From contig QAOA01007183.1 in the NCBI GenBank assembly GCA_003255065.1, positions 58,957-122,956 of the forward strand: DNA of 64,000 nucleotides, read 5' to 3'. Positions within the stretch are counted from its first letter, which is position 1. Every line of letters starts with the position of its first letter. Shown here piece after piece: positions 12,101 to 22,896 of this stretch. The notes under the pieces are model-generated. The model was not told the DNA's origin. It did no database searches and saw only the letters and a program-made list of their open reading frames with translations. The translations under genes and the position numbers were made by a program. This DNA is from Cercis canadensis. Lineage: Eukaryota > Streptophyta > Magnoliopsida > Fabales > Fabaceae.

Positions 12101-13506
12101 ATGCTTTGTCTGTACCACAAGCTCCATTATGGGATACAATAAAAGCAGAAGCCAGTAATAATCCTTACATGAAAAAAATTGGCAAACAAGCAACTGAAAA
12201 CCCAGGCGGTCCTTACAACTGGTGCAATGGACTGGTTTGTTACAAAAATTGAGTAATGGTGCCTTCTCATTCCCATATCATCCAACAACTCTTGAGAGAA
12301 TTCCATGACACTCCATCTGGTGGACATTTAGGTGTATTACGAACCTACAAGAGAATAGCACAACAATTTTACTGGTCATCCATGCACCAAGCAGTGAAGA
12401 TTTATATTGCCTCCTGTGAAGTATGTCAACGAACTAAAAATGAAACTTTGTCACCTGCTGAGCTTTTACAACCACTTCCAATTCCTTGTCAAGTATGGGA
12501 TGATGTCACTATGGACTTCATCGAAGGCCTTCCACCTTCAAATGGTAAAAATTCAATTCTTGTTATGGTTGACAGGTTGAGCAAATCAACACATTCTTTG
12601 GTTCTTTTTCATCCGTATACAGCAAAAATGGTGGCTGAAAAATTCATTGAAGGAGTAGTAAAGCTTCATGGCATGCCTCGAACCATCATAAGCGATTGGG
12701 ACCTAGTGTTCATCAGTCGATTTTGGCGAGAGTTCTTCAACATGTTGGACACACAGTTGAAGATGAGCATCGCCTACCACCCACAAACGGATGGGCAAAT
12801 GGAAGTCGTCAATCGTTGCATTAAACAATATCTTCGGTGCTTTGCCTACAAGTAGCCCCGTAAATGGCTTTCTTTCCTTCCATGGGCTGAGTTTTGGTAC
12901 AATACTACCTATCATGCATCGACAAGTATAACTCCCTTCCAAGATTTATATGGAAGACCTCCGCCAACCATTCCACAGTACCATGAAGGTTCTTGTCCCA
13001 TGAATGAACTTGACCAATGCTTAGCTTCTCGAGATGCCTTGCTACAACGACTTAAAGAAAATTTACATGCTGCAAATAATCGGATGAAACAACAAGCAGA
13101 TTCTAAATGTCGGGATGTTGAATATCAAGTCGGGGACTTTATCTTTTTAAAGCTTCACCCCTACCGCCAGCAATCTATAATTAAAAGAGCCTATCAAAAG
13201 CTTGCAAGCAGGTTCTATGGGCCATATCAGATTGAAGAAAAAGTTGGAAAGGTGGCCTACAAGCTCAAGCTTCCACAAGGTTCTCGCATTCATCCGATTT
13301 TTCATGTATCTCTTCTAAAGAAACAAGTGGGAGAAACGATTGTTGCTGGTCCTGAGTTACCTTCAATAGTTGAAGATGGTGATATGATTATGGAGCCGGA
13401 GGCGATACTTGACACCCGTTGGGTCAAAAAAGGGTCCAAAATTGTTGAAGAGATTTTAATCAAATGGAAAAGCCTTCTGGTAGATGATGCCACGTGGGAG
13501 GACGCT
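9199..13506 (+). pseudogene. Gag-pol polyprotein of the Reina-like element, interrupted by stops
   Basis: Gag (9199-10206) ends in a CCHC knuckle (CFNCDEKFTPGHKC, about 10084-10125). The protease region (10255-10584) has the active-site motif LIDSGSTHNFI. Reverse transcriptase (10700-11600) retains LDLRAGYHQVRV and the catalytic FFDDILIYS (about 11308-11334). RNase H follows (11700-12070). Integrase (12256-12950) has an H-C zinc-binding part and the DGQMEVVNRCIKQYL segment. A C-terminal chromodomain lies at 13400-13500 (ILIKWKSLLVDDATWE). In-frame stops occur near 9349, 9493, 9696, 10204, 10582, 10999, 11842, 12250 and 12853. Many look like single C-to-T or G-to-A changes, as expected after methylation-driven decay. 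The coding region is therefore not functional. Confidence 0.9.
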
Positions 13507-13574
13507 TAGGAAGTGAAGGACAAGTTCATGAATATGAACCTTGAGGACAAGGTTCCAATCAAAGGAGGGGGTAT

Positions 13575-13992
13575 TGATAAGCCACGAAGATCCCGAAGAG
13601 CGCCCATGCAAAACCCAAAGTATTTTGACTTGCACTTCACGTGACTTCATGTGAATGCATTATGTAGTGAACAGTGCCAGAGACTTTGGGGATTATTGCT
13701 ACTCATGTGTGGTTGATCATGTCCACAAGTTTGCTGAAGAATAGGTCAAGTAGTTATTTAATTTTGAATAAGTGCTAGCTGCCTTTTGTCAGTGGCCATT
13801 TGTTCGTGTCCTATTTCTTAGGATGTGATCTAAGAATTAGGAATAGTTGTTAGTTTTCTTTTGTATTTAAACTCTTGGATAATCATCAGTAAAGCAAGTT
13901 TATTCCAATTAAAAACTCATGTGGTCTATTCTCACCCTAAGCAGAATATTATCTTCACTAAACATCGTAAAAGCTTTGATTGGGACCCATCA
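13575..13992 (+). repeat. 3' LTR of the Reina-like element
   Basis: This repeat of the 5' LTR is slightly longer because of an extra segment near 13645 (ACTTCATGTG after CTTCACGTG). It is preceded by a purine tract, ends GGGACCCATCA and is followed by GTTAT. An open frame from 13861 into the flank has no recognisable product. Confidence 0.92.
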
Positions 13993-13997
13993 GTTAT

Positions 13998-14694
13998 CAT
14001 CTTTGTGTGTGAAAATGTTTCCCCATCATGCGGTTGTATATCAATCTTTGAAGCTTCTCAACAAAGTTTATCTCCACCATCATTTTTAGGGGAGCAGATC
14101 TTAAGTGGCATAGTTCTGGAACTCTTTTTGTGGCTCTTTTTCCTCAAAGACATTGAGGAAGCGCCATCCAGAAAAGCACTTTGCCTCGTAGTCCATCTTT
14201 CTTCAAAATAACATATATTTTTTTCTTGATATTTCTCTTTGTCTCTTGAAGATGGGCCACTTTTAATTTTTGTTGGTCGAATTTTTGTTGATGCTCTCTT
14301 TCAGCTCAAAGAACAAGTTGTTGGCCTCCTATTAGCATGATCAGGATTTTCAGAATTAGTTTCTATCATATCCGAGTTCTGCCTGGTCTTAACAAATCTA
14401 TCATCCTTCTTGTCAAACCGTTGCTCAGGCAGCAAACTTTCCTCATCCATTTTACGAGTTTAATAACCTGAACACTGAGTCCTACGTGAGGAAGTGGTTC
14501 CTAATATTTCGCAAAGCTTCATTCTCAAATTTTCTATTATGTTTTCTTTGTTATTTCTTTTGCCCACCCGCTTGGCTTTATCAAATTCGATCACTTCTTG
14601 TGTAGTTTCGAGTGTAAGTTCCTCTACCATTTCAATGGTTTCATTCTTCATTCCTTCTCTTTTTCTGGTAAACCTATCTAACTTCTTCTGATCG
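13998..14694. other. Remaining interior of the MULE, origin unclear
   Basis: On the minus strand an open frame (14460-14840) overlaps the ARIA-like fragment in another frame and continues with a charged segment containing EEVRX-like and KRVGKRNNKENIIENLRM runs. It may be a second captured fragment or decayed sequence continuous with the first. I do not recognise a family. The plus-strand frames here are antisense shadows. Confidence 0.35.
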
Positions 14695-14958
14695 CAATCG
14701 CTTTGCGAGTTCAAAGAGGACATGAACGACACGTTTGGCTGCAGCACGATCTGATTCGGAGGATGAGAAAGTGGAGTTGAGGACCGCCACCTGGGCTCGA
14801 ACATCACTGAGAAGATCCTAGTAAGGTTCTTTAGGTTCAAGAATTAGCACCTTCCGATCAGATTCTACTTGATCTCCTTGGTCTTTCTTGAATTCTTGTT
14901 TGAGCTTTCGCTTCAAGCTTTTACTCTCAACAGTGATGTGAGACTCCTTCTAATCCAT
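14695..14958 (-). pseudogene. Captured N-terminal fragment of an ARIA/ABAP1-like ARM-repeat BTB gene
   Basis: Read on the minus strand from the ATG at 14958, the translation gives KSLKRKLKQEF near the start, then DLLSDVRAQVAVLNSTFSSS and ESDRAAAKRVVHVLFELAKR. This is the characteristic start of plant ARM-repeat/BTB proteins related to ARIA and ABAP1, where a KRKL stretch is followed by a conserved block just before the first ARM repeats. Two stops (codon 3 and just before DLLSDV) and loss of everything after the first ARM segment make it a dead fragment. It lies inside the MULE at 8431-15195 and was presumably captured by it. Recognition is from memory of the family, not a database search. 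Confidence 0.65.
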
Positions 14959-15637
14959 GGGGATGAAGAGAAAGAATGGCTGGAGGAGATGAGGGTAATT
15001 TGGGGAAAAAATGAAACCTAACTTATGTGGCAATTCCTTCAATAGATTAAAATAAAAAATTATTATTGTAGTGACATGTCAGCTTCTTCCATTAGTAGAT
15101 AAATGGAATACAATCACTAAATCGTTTACTTTTAAAAATGAGAGACATACTTGTAGGAATAGGTAAAACAAGGGGACCAAAACTGTCAATAAGCCTATAT
15201 ATTTTAAGTCAAATGTTTACCATTGTTCGTAAAACATGTATCACATTGCAACTTTTTTTTCATTAATCAACTTTAAAATAATAACACAAAGGCATAAGAA
15301 TAAAATATAGTAAAACCAACTTTTTAAATTTCAATTAAGATATTAGCCTCACAAAAAGTGCTACTTACGAATTTTTTCTTTATTATTATTTTTCTGTTTT
15401 GTGAATAATTGTATATTTTGTTATATAATTTTTTTTAGAGAAAAACAACTAGAATTATTGATATATGATGTATAGATGTAACCATATATTTAAATTGTTG
15501 TTGCGAGTTTAGTAACAAATGTATCCATTATAGACAGTAATTAAGATTCATGTTTTTTCTCTTTGGAATATTACTGAGCTTCTATTTCTTATTGAAATAT
15601 ATACAAAGCTCTATACTAGAGTGTTTAGTAGCTTAAA

Positions 15638-15803
15638 CACTACAAGAAAAATGCTTTTTAGTCACAGAATTTTCACACGAACAAAAAATCCGTGAGAAAA
15701 TCGAGACATTTCCCATAGGCTTTCTCATAGAAAATGATTGTTTCGATTCTCTCATGGATTTTCTCACAGACAAGTGGCCCGTGAAAAAAATCCATGAGAA
15801 CGT
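15638..15803 (+). mobile_element. CACTA (En/Spm) transposon terminus, truncated
   Basis: CACTACAAGAAAAATGCTTT at 15638 is the classic terminal sequence of plant CACTA elements. The next 160 bp carry short subterminal motifs in both orientations (CCGTGAGAAAA, TTTTCTCACAGA, CCATGAGAA), which are typical transposase binding clusters. The sequence stops at 15803 where an Athila-like LTR begins. No partner terminus was found in the window. Confidence 0.75.
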
Positions 15804-17260
15804 TGATGAACAATATTTTTATATATTAATTAATCCCCATTTTTAACCTCCTAATCCTATTTTGAGCCTATTTGATTGGGCTTGGGTCATATTTCATTAA
15901 TTAGGTTCAAATTGGGCTTAAGTGTGTTTTTCAGCATTATTAGGGTTTTGACACTATTCTGTATTTCGGGTATATCTTTAGTTCTGGATGTCTAAAAATT
16001 GTGATTCTTGCCTTTTAGGAAAGCTAAGAGGATTGTCTACAACTCTCATTTAGACCTCCAAGGCCAATTTAGACGTTCAGGGGATCAAATTTAACTCGGA
16101 AGTCAGAGTAGAGTTGCTGCCGCTGGATCCTGACCCGCATGCAGTGTTTGGACAATAACTTGTATTGTACATGTCATATGGACTTGAAGCAGATCCCATT
16201 GGAAAGCTGAGGCACAGGGCTTCAATTGTTATGAAGGCTGGTTCAACAAATTAAGAAGTTAAGATGGTATTATTGCCTATCGAAAATGGCTAATTAGTCC
16301 AGAAACCTATTTGGACCTAGATGGACTTAAATGGCCTTAACTTCCTCAATTCAGGCCCAATTAGGCCCAAACCGGAGCCCATTTGAAGCTGAGGTCCAGA
16401 GGTTTAAATTAGGTTGGGGGTAAATTAGGTGTACATGAAAGTTAGGAGGTTATGATCAGAGAAAGGAGGCAGACGAGTTATCAATTCTAGACTAGGCAGC
16501 TTTTGTTTTCTCTCTTGAAAATTTTGGAGCTCTTTGATTTGTGACTGCACTTCTCCATTGGAGCTTGGATTTCATGACCATGGAGGAGTAGAATCCTTGT
16601 AACCAAGTTAGACTCCAGATTAAATTCGGTTTTGATTTTGAGATTATGTTCTTAATTGGATTAAACTTAATGCAATTTCTTCTTCTTTGAATTTCTGTCT
16701 TGCTTTAATCTTTGTATGAATTCATGGAGATCTTTGTGATTTATATGGATATTGAAGTAAGAAATATAATTTAGATTGATCAATCTTTAATCTGTGGTTA
16801 GAATTCAAAGAAGCTATGTTATGCTAATTGATGTTCGGTTTTTAGATTAATCACTAATTGCTTAGTCTTTGTGATTACAAGATTAGTGATTATATGTGGT
16901 TAATCGAATCCTAAGTGATAACTCAGTAGGAACAATTGATCATAATTAGAGATTTCAGTTGTGATTAAACTCAACTAGTAGTGTTGCATTAGGACTTAAT
17001 CACTCATGTTAATCTAGGATGAATCAAACCGGTTTTTGATGGATGTCTAGCTAGGTTACGCCTTTAATCAATTGCATTAATCTTTGTTTAATTCTACAAT
17101 TTACTATTATGATCCTGTTTCAAAAATCCCCTGTTCTTCAACTTGAAATCATTAATTACACATTACATTCTTTGTGAGAGACTTCCCGGATTATGCCCTC
17201 TATTGCATTCTAATTTGGGGATTCAGTTTAATTTAATTGGTTAAGCGACATATCCAATCA
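15804..17260 (+). repeat. 5' LTR of the Athila-like element
   Basis: Begins TGATGAACA and ends near CATATCCAATCA just before the primer site. About 876 bp of it recurs inverted at 21463-22336, and the first 146 bp recur directly at 21317-21462. No open reading frame is seen within it. Confidence 0.8.
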
Positions 17261-17263
17261 AAT

Positions 17264-17283
17264 TTTGGCGCTGTTGCCGGGGA
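17264..17283 (+). other. Primer binding site, Athila/Tat type (tRNA-Asp-like)
   Basis: TTGGCGCTGTTGCCGGGGAA follows the LTR by a few bases and closely matches the TGGCGCCGTTGCCGGGGA site used by Athila-group elements, with one substitution. Confidence 0.75.
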
Positions 17284-17593
17284 ATGTTAATGTTAGTTGA
17301 TGATTTTAAGTTTATTGTGTGAATTCTAGTCATTTGCTTCCATTCCTCCTCTGCTTTGTGTTTGTTTTTGTGTTCTTTTTTTTACGGTTTAGGCCACATT
17401 TGCATTACCTTTTGGCTAAGTTTTTGTTCTGTGTGAGCATTGTGGCTATTGTTTTTCTTGCATTTTAGTTTATCTTGATGTTTTAGGTTGCCCCTGTATG
17501 AATTTTGGTGATTTGGTTCCATTTCCCCCTTGTTTTTTCTTCATTTTGGCTTGATTTAGTAGATTCCATGAATTGATTGCTTTGTTATATTCA

Positions 17594-17955
17594 GATTACT
17601 TTTTTGTCATTTACTTTATGCTATTTACTTTTTGTCATTTACTTTTTGTCTTTTAATTTCTGTTATTTAATTTATGTCGATTACTTTATGTCATCTACTT
17701 TCTGTCATTTAATTTTTGTCGATTAATTTCTGTTAATTACTTTCTGTCATTTACTTTCTGTCGATTACTTTCTGTCAATTACTTTTTGTCGATTACTTTT
17801 TGTCATTTATTTTATGTCATTTAATTTTTATCGATTAATTTTTGTTAATTACTTTCTATTGATTACTTTTTGTCATTTACTTTCTGTTGATTATTTTCTG
17901 TCAATTACTTTATGTCGTTTACTTTCTGCTGATTACTTTCTGTCGATTACTTTTT
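17594..17955 (+). repeat. 14-bp minisatellite (GATTACTTTCTGTC and variants)
   Basis: About 25 units of [G/A/T]ATT[T]ACTTTCTGTC-like sequence lie head to tail between the primer site and the gag-like frame. The same array occurs inverted at 22386-22845. It creates long leucine/phenylalanine-rich chance frames on both strands that should not be annotated as proteins. Confidence 0.85.
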
Positions 17956-18179
17956 GTTTTAGTCATTTTCTGTCCCTATTTCTATGTTGTGTTCCTGTTT
18001 TAGTGTGTTTTGGCATTCTACCAACTTTGTGTGCATGGCGTATGACTCGATCTTCTTGTAGTGATTTATGTGATATTGATTGTGAGATTGATAAAACATT
18101 TCATAGCCGAAATAGACAATCTAGGAAAAGAGTAGTCATTAATCCTGTTACTAATCCTGTGATTAATTCTGTTGATAAC

Positions 18180-18935
18180 ATGGCTGAGCATAACATAGAT
18201 CCTAATGTTAATGATCCATCCTTCAACATCTATAACTATGATTGGAGAGATCATACCAATCTGACATATAGCAATGCAGCGCCTTCACAGCAATATTGGC
18301 AACCATTCGAGCAGCCTATGCAACAACCAAGTTCAACATACACAGAATCTGAACCATCAATTGAGGACTTGGTGAAGCAATTGGCCACTCATACCATGTA
18401 GTTCCAACAGATGACAGAGGCCGCCATACAAAATTTAGATATCCAGATTGGACAATTGGCATCCTCAACGAGTCAATTGCAAGCCCAAGGTTTTGAAAAA
18501 ATTCCTTCACATACAATTCCAGAACCAACTGAAGAATCTATGCCAGAACCAACTGAACCTCAACTTGAAAACAAACCACAAGCAGCAGAGAAAGTAGTCC
18601 CTAATTCATTGACCCCAGAATCTGATAGAGTCACTCAATCCAAGAAGACAGAGGATGATTTAGTCAAGGAGGTCTACAATGAGTTAGGTACTGATTTTTC
18701 TGATTGTGTTGGTTTTGATGATTCTGTGCAGGGCCAATTATGTGCTGATTGTGATAGTGAATTGTCATGTGCTGTGTGTGCTGAGATCATTGCATTCTTG
18801 AGAGATGGAGATTCTAGTAAATCTGGTTCTACAGATTTTAAAGAAAACTCTCAAGAGACAACCCAAGGTGAACTTGACATGGCTGCTATGGTTAACTCTA
18901 CACCTTTTCCCACTTTGACACATCCCTATTTTTAA
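18180..18935 (+). pseudogene. Gag-like reading frame of the Athila-like element
   Basis: From the ATG at 18180 the frame encodes YNYDWRDHTNLTYSNAA, then EDLVKQLATHTM, a stop at 18399, and in the same frame FQQMTEAAIQNLDIQIGQLA and SSTSQLQAQGFEKIPSHT. This order is the C-terminal part of plant Athila/Tat gag, in which a MQFQQ segment precedes the IGQLA block; the TAG at 18399 therefore looks like a mutated CAG. The rest is acidic and ends at 18935 beside a poly-A run. No CCHC knuckle or protease follows. A true start further upstream inside the minisatellite is unlikely. Confidence 0.65.
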
Positions 18936-21316
18936 AAAAAAAAAAAAAAAACTCTACATAAGGATACTTTAGCAAAGAAACACCAAGAGATTCTTTAGAC
19001 CATGTGAAGATGTAGAAACTAATGTTGATAGATTAGGAGATTCCATGCTTCTTACTTCTTCACATGCTAGAGCACTAGGAATAGATCATGTTAGAACCTT
19101 GGTGACAAGTGAATATTTTGATGTTGGTGGAATGAGTGTGGGAAATATATAGATCATGTTAGAACCTTGGTGGCAAGTGAATATTTTGATGTTTATGGAG
19201 TGAGTGTGGGAAATAAATGGGCTGTCCAAGCAAGCCATATGCCAAGCTATTCTTTGAATGACAAGCAAGAGATGTCGGTGTTTGCCAATTCTTTGCATGA
19301 ATTTAAGTGTCATATTGAGCCTTGCATGAACAATATGTTGTGTGACACTAATATATTTGATAAGGATGACCTTAAGCATGACTGTTATAGGCTTAGATTT
19401 GTAGGACATAATTATTTTCCTTCTTTTAGACTTATATATGGGAACCATGGATGGTTGTATATACCTAACAAAATTTTTCATGTTTCTCATGCTTTAGGTA
19501 GGATTGTAAATTCCTTGCTGCACATTTACCTTGGTGACATTTTAAATGCTTACTTTGCTGAATTTTTAAATCAAGGGTTAAATATATTTGATTTTAGTCT
19601 CATAGTATTTGCTTCATTATTTCCTTTATGTCTTTATGTTTTTTTTATGTTTTTGTGTTCTTTACAACAATTTCAGTTTTGTAGTTTCTTTTAAGGGCTT
19701 TGTGAGAGTGGTCTTTGACCCAGGTATCTTACTTTACTTGTTATAAACATCGTGGAGGAGGTCCACTTGCATGATGCAATCTACTTCACCTGATCAGGAT
19801 ATTTCTTCTTTCTTTTATTTTACTTGTCCTTATCTACTTGATATTAATTGTCATATGTTGTTATTTTCTGAAGTTTTTACATTAAGGACAATGTAAAATT
19901 TAAGTGTGGGGAAGAGATTTTTTGTGTAGTTTAATTGTTTTATTGTTTTGGCGTTTAGTTGATTGATTTTCTGTTTACTTTACTATTGCTGTTATAATTT
20001 TCTATTTCTGTTTTAATTTTCTGCTTTGTGTCACTTTGCTATTTTCTGTTTGTTCTTGCTATTTTTTCTGTTTTTGTTGTCATTTTTCTGTTTTAATTAC
20101 CTTCCAATGATGTTTTAGGATGTGAATTTTATGAAGTTGTAAGTTGAAGCAATTGCATTCAAGGTTCATAGCATGATTGAATATTTTGTTTTCATTCCTT
20201 AATTTTACATGCTTGGTTTTGGATGTTTGATTAGTGATTAAAGTTTGATAGATGCATGCCTTGTGAGATTTTGAGCCTTTTAATGGATGGATTTAGCAAA
20301 TGTGTCATTCTTTTTCTTTCTAGTGTGATTTTCACTCATGGATTTTGATCACTCTAGAACTTGCTTTGATTCTTTTTAAAGCTGCATTTTCACTTACATA
20401 CATGAACATGATTGAGGCATTCTTTCTTGATTTAGCGACTTTGCCAAGCCAACCTTGTATTAATTCCTTTGATTACCCCTTTGAGCCTATTTGCCTATCT
20501 TTGGTCTTAGCTCATCATGTGCCTATGTGAAAAATCATGTTGTTATCTTACCTTAGGGAATGAGAGATGATTGGTTCATTATCTTGGAGGAGCTCTTATG
20601 CTTGTGGGTAATTAATAATGCGAGTGTGAAGGTTGTGAAATTTATAGTGCAATGTGCAAAGTGAAATGTGAATGAAAGAAAGAAAGAAAAAGAGCCAATT
20701 GGTTCAATAAAAAAAAAAAAATCAGAATTGTGAAAAGGAAAAGGAAAAGAAAGGAATATGTGAAAAGAAAAGAGAGTATGCTTTACATGTTTAGAAATTG
20801 GGAAAAGTTACATGTTTGTTAATTGAATTCCTCCCCAATGCTCTTTTATTCTCTTAGGGTACTTAGCTTGTTATATCCATATTATTCCTACCCTTTACCT
20901 TGGCCCTATTACGACCTTGAATAAAGTCCTCTTGATTTGTGTATGCATCTGTTTAAGTAGTGGAAAAGTAGAAAATAAGCAAGCCTATGATAGTGTATTT
21001 TTTCATGAGTTTCATTGAGTGAAATACTTACTTTCAAAACACTTGAGAGATTAAGAGTATATCTTATGAGAATCTATCATTTTTGACTAATGTTTTTCAA
21101 TTGAAGTTACTTTAATTGTTGATTTTGGATGTGAAGAATTTTATTTCATGAATGCTGTGACTTCCTTGAATTTTTGAGTGTTCTTCTTGTTTTTGAACTT
21201 ATGCAATTATTGAATATCATTAGGAATTTTTGAGTTAGTTTGTTTATTTTTTCTCGTTTATGAGTTTTGGAATTTTAGTTTGCCCGAGACGTGCAAAAGC
21301 TAAGTGTGAGGGGATT
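18936..21316 (+). other. Non-coding interior of the Athila-like element
   Basis: Contains a 68-bp tandem duplication (ATAGATCATG at 19081 and 19149). An open frame at 19167-19694 (175 codons) spans the second duplicate but resembles nothing I know. A purine tract AAGTGTGGGGAAGAG lies at about 19900, similar to the one before the 3' LTR, and there are AG-rich runs near 20670-20780. No pol domains are visible, which makes this a large non-autonomous derivative. Confidence 0.6.
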
Positions 21317-21462
21317 TGATGAACAGTATTTTTATATATTAATTAATCCCCATTTTTAACCTCCTAATCCTATTTTGAGCCTATTTGATTGGGCTTGGGT
21401 CATATTTCATTTATTAGGTTCAAATTGGGCTTAAGTGTGTTTTTCAGCATTATTAGGGTTTT

Positions 21463-22896
21463 CATTGGATTAAGCTTAATCAAATTAAGTACATAATCTC
21501 AAGAACAAAACTAAATTTAATCAGAAGTCTAACTTGGTTACAAGAGTTCTACTCCTCTATGGTCATGAAATCCAAGCTCCAATGAGGAAAGAAAACCATA
21601 GTTCAATAATTTCCAGCAAATACAAGAGAGAAAACTAAAATTGTCGAGTCTAGAATTGATAACTCGTCTGCCTCCTTTCTCTGATTATAACTTCTTAACT
21701 TTCATGCACACCCAATTTACCCCTAACCTAGTTTAAACCTCTGGACCTCAGCTTCAAATGGGCTCCAGTTTAGGCCTAATTGGGCCTGAATTCAGGAAGT
21801 TAAGCTCATTTAAGTCCATCTAGGTCCATATAGGTCTCTGGACTCATCAGCCATTTTCGACAGGCAATAAGACCATCTTACCTTCATAATTTGTTAAACC
21901 AGCCCTCATAACAATGGAATCCCTACGCCTTAGATTTCCAATGGGATTGGTTTCAAGTCAATACGACATGTACAACACAAGTTATGGTCCAAACACTGCA
22001 TGCGGGTCAGGATCCAGCGGCAGTAACTCTACTCTGACTTCCGTTTTAAATTTGACCCACTGAACATCTAAATTGGCCTTGGAGATCTGAATGAAAGTTG
22101 TAGATAATCCTCTGAGCTTTCCTACAAGGCAAGAATCACAATTTTTAGACATACAAAACTAAATATATACTCAAAATACAGAATAGTGTCAAAACCCTAA
22201 TAATACTGAAAAACACATTTAAGCCCAATTTGAACCTAATTAATGAAATATGACCCAACCCCAATCAAATAGGCCCAAAATAGGATTAGGAGGTTAAAAA
22301 TAGGTATTAATTAATATATAAAAATATTGTTCATCAAATCCCCCCACATTTAGCTTTTGCATGTCTCGGGCAAATTAGAATTCTAAAACTCAGAAATCGA
22401 CAGAAAGTAATCGACAGAAAGTAATTGACAGAAATTAATCGACAGAAATTAAATGACAAAAAGTAATTGACAGAAATTAAATGACAAAAATTAAATGACA
22501 AAAAGTAATCGACAAAAAGTAATTGACAGAAATTAATCAACAGAAATTAAATGACAAAAAGTAAATGACAGAAAGTAATTGACAGAAATTAATCGATAAA
22601 AAGTAAATGACAAAAAGTAATGTATAGAAATTAAATGACAAAAAGTAATTGACAGAAATTAATCGACAAAAATTAAATGACAGAAAGTAGATGACATAAA
22701 GTAAATGACAGAAAGTAATCGACATAAATTAAATAACAGAAATTAAACGACAAAAAGTAAATGACAAAAAGTAATTGACAGAAATTAAATGACAGAAAGT
22801 AAATGACAAAAAGTAAATATCATAAAGTAAATGACAAAAAAGTAATCCGAATATAACAAAACAATCAATTCAAGGAATCTACTAAATCAAGCCAAT
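21463..22896 (-). repeat. Inverted, internally deleted copy of the Athila-like element
   Basis: 21463-22336 is the reverse complement of roughly 15804-16680. 22337-22385 is the reverse complement of the purine tract and its upstream 35 bp (21265-21316). 22386-22845 is an inverted minisatellite. 22846-22896 matches the reverse complement of about 17549-17592. The gag-like frame and most of the interior are missing. The arms could in principle form a hairpin about 1 kb long. Confidence 0.82.

Larger units (their letters stand above)
8764..13992 (+). mobile_element. Ty3/Gypsy chromovirus, Reina-like LTR retrotransposon, full length but mutated
   Basis: Two LTRs (8764-9171 and 13575-13992) share TTGATAAGCC at the start and a TG...ATCA layout. 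A primer binding site lies just inside the left LTR and a purine tract (AAAGGAGGGGG, 13561-13571) precedes the right LTR. Flanking 5-mers are GTTGT (8759-8763) and GTTAT (13993-13997), one mismatch. The coding order gag, protease, reverse transcriptase, RNase H, integrase, chromodomain, together with about 5.2 kb total and 0.4-kb LTRs, fits the Reina lineage. The LTRs differ by scattered substitutions and an indel of about 10 bp (near 13645), so insertion is not very recent. It sits within the 8431-15195 MULE. Confidence 0.92.
8431..15195. mobile_element. Mutator-like element with captured gene fragment (Pack-MULE), host of a nested retrotransposon
   Basis: The left end CCTTATTAGTAGTTTTGGTC and the reverse complement of the right end (GGCTTATTGACAGTTTTGG) match. 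The similarity continues for about 90 bp, including AACGATTTAGT on both sides, and then weakens. The element is flanked by the identical 10-mer TATATATTTT (8421-8430 and 15196-15205), which fits the 9-bp duplication of Mutator-like elements plus one chance base. No MURA-like transposase is visible. The interior carries a host-like ARM-protein fragment on the minus strand (14695-14958). Without the nested retrotransposon the element would be about 1.5 kb. Calling it a MULE is inference from TIR length, duplication size and captured host sequence. Confidence 0.75.
15804..22896 (+). mobile_element. Athila-like non-autonomous LTR element fused to an inverted deleted copy
   Basis: A forward 5' LTR (15804-17260) starts TGATGAACAATATTTTTATA and is followed by the primer site TTTGGCGCTGTTGCCGGGGA. 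A gag-like reading frame and non-coding DNA follow, then a purine-rich tract (AAGTGTGAGGGGATT, 21302-21316) and the first 146 bp of a 3' LTR (21317-21462). At 21463 the sequence switches to the reverse complement of the LTR (to 22336), then of the purine tract (22337-22353). It then jumps to the reverse complement of the internal minisatellite (to about 22845) and of 17549-17590. No reverse transcriptase or integrase is present. The left target 5-mer would be AACGT; the right one is lost. Confidence 0.8.

Noticed and set aside
19167..19694. 175-codon open frame inside the Athila-like element
   Set aside because: It overlaps a 68-bp tandem duplication, matches no retrotransposon domain I know, and the C-terminal part is low complexity. 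It is noted under the element interior only.
22334..22725. Minus-strand frames rich in Leu, Phe, Ser and Tyr (LLSVNYFLSFNFC-like)
   Set aside because: They are translations of the inverted 14-bp minisatellite, with no codon preference or homology.
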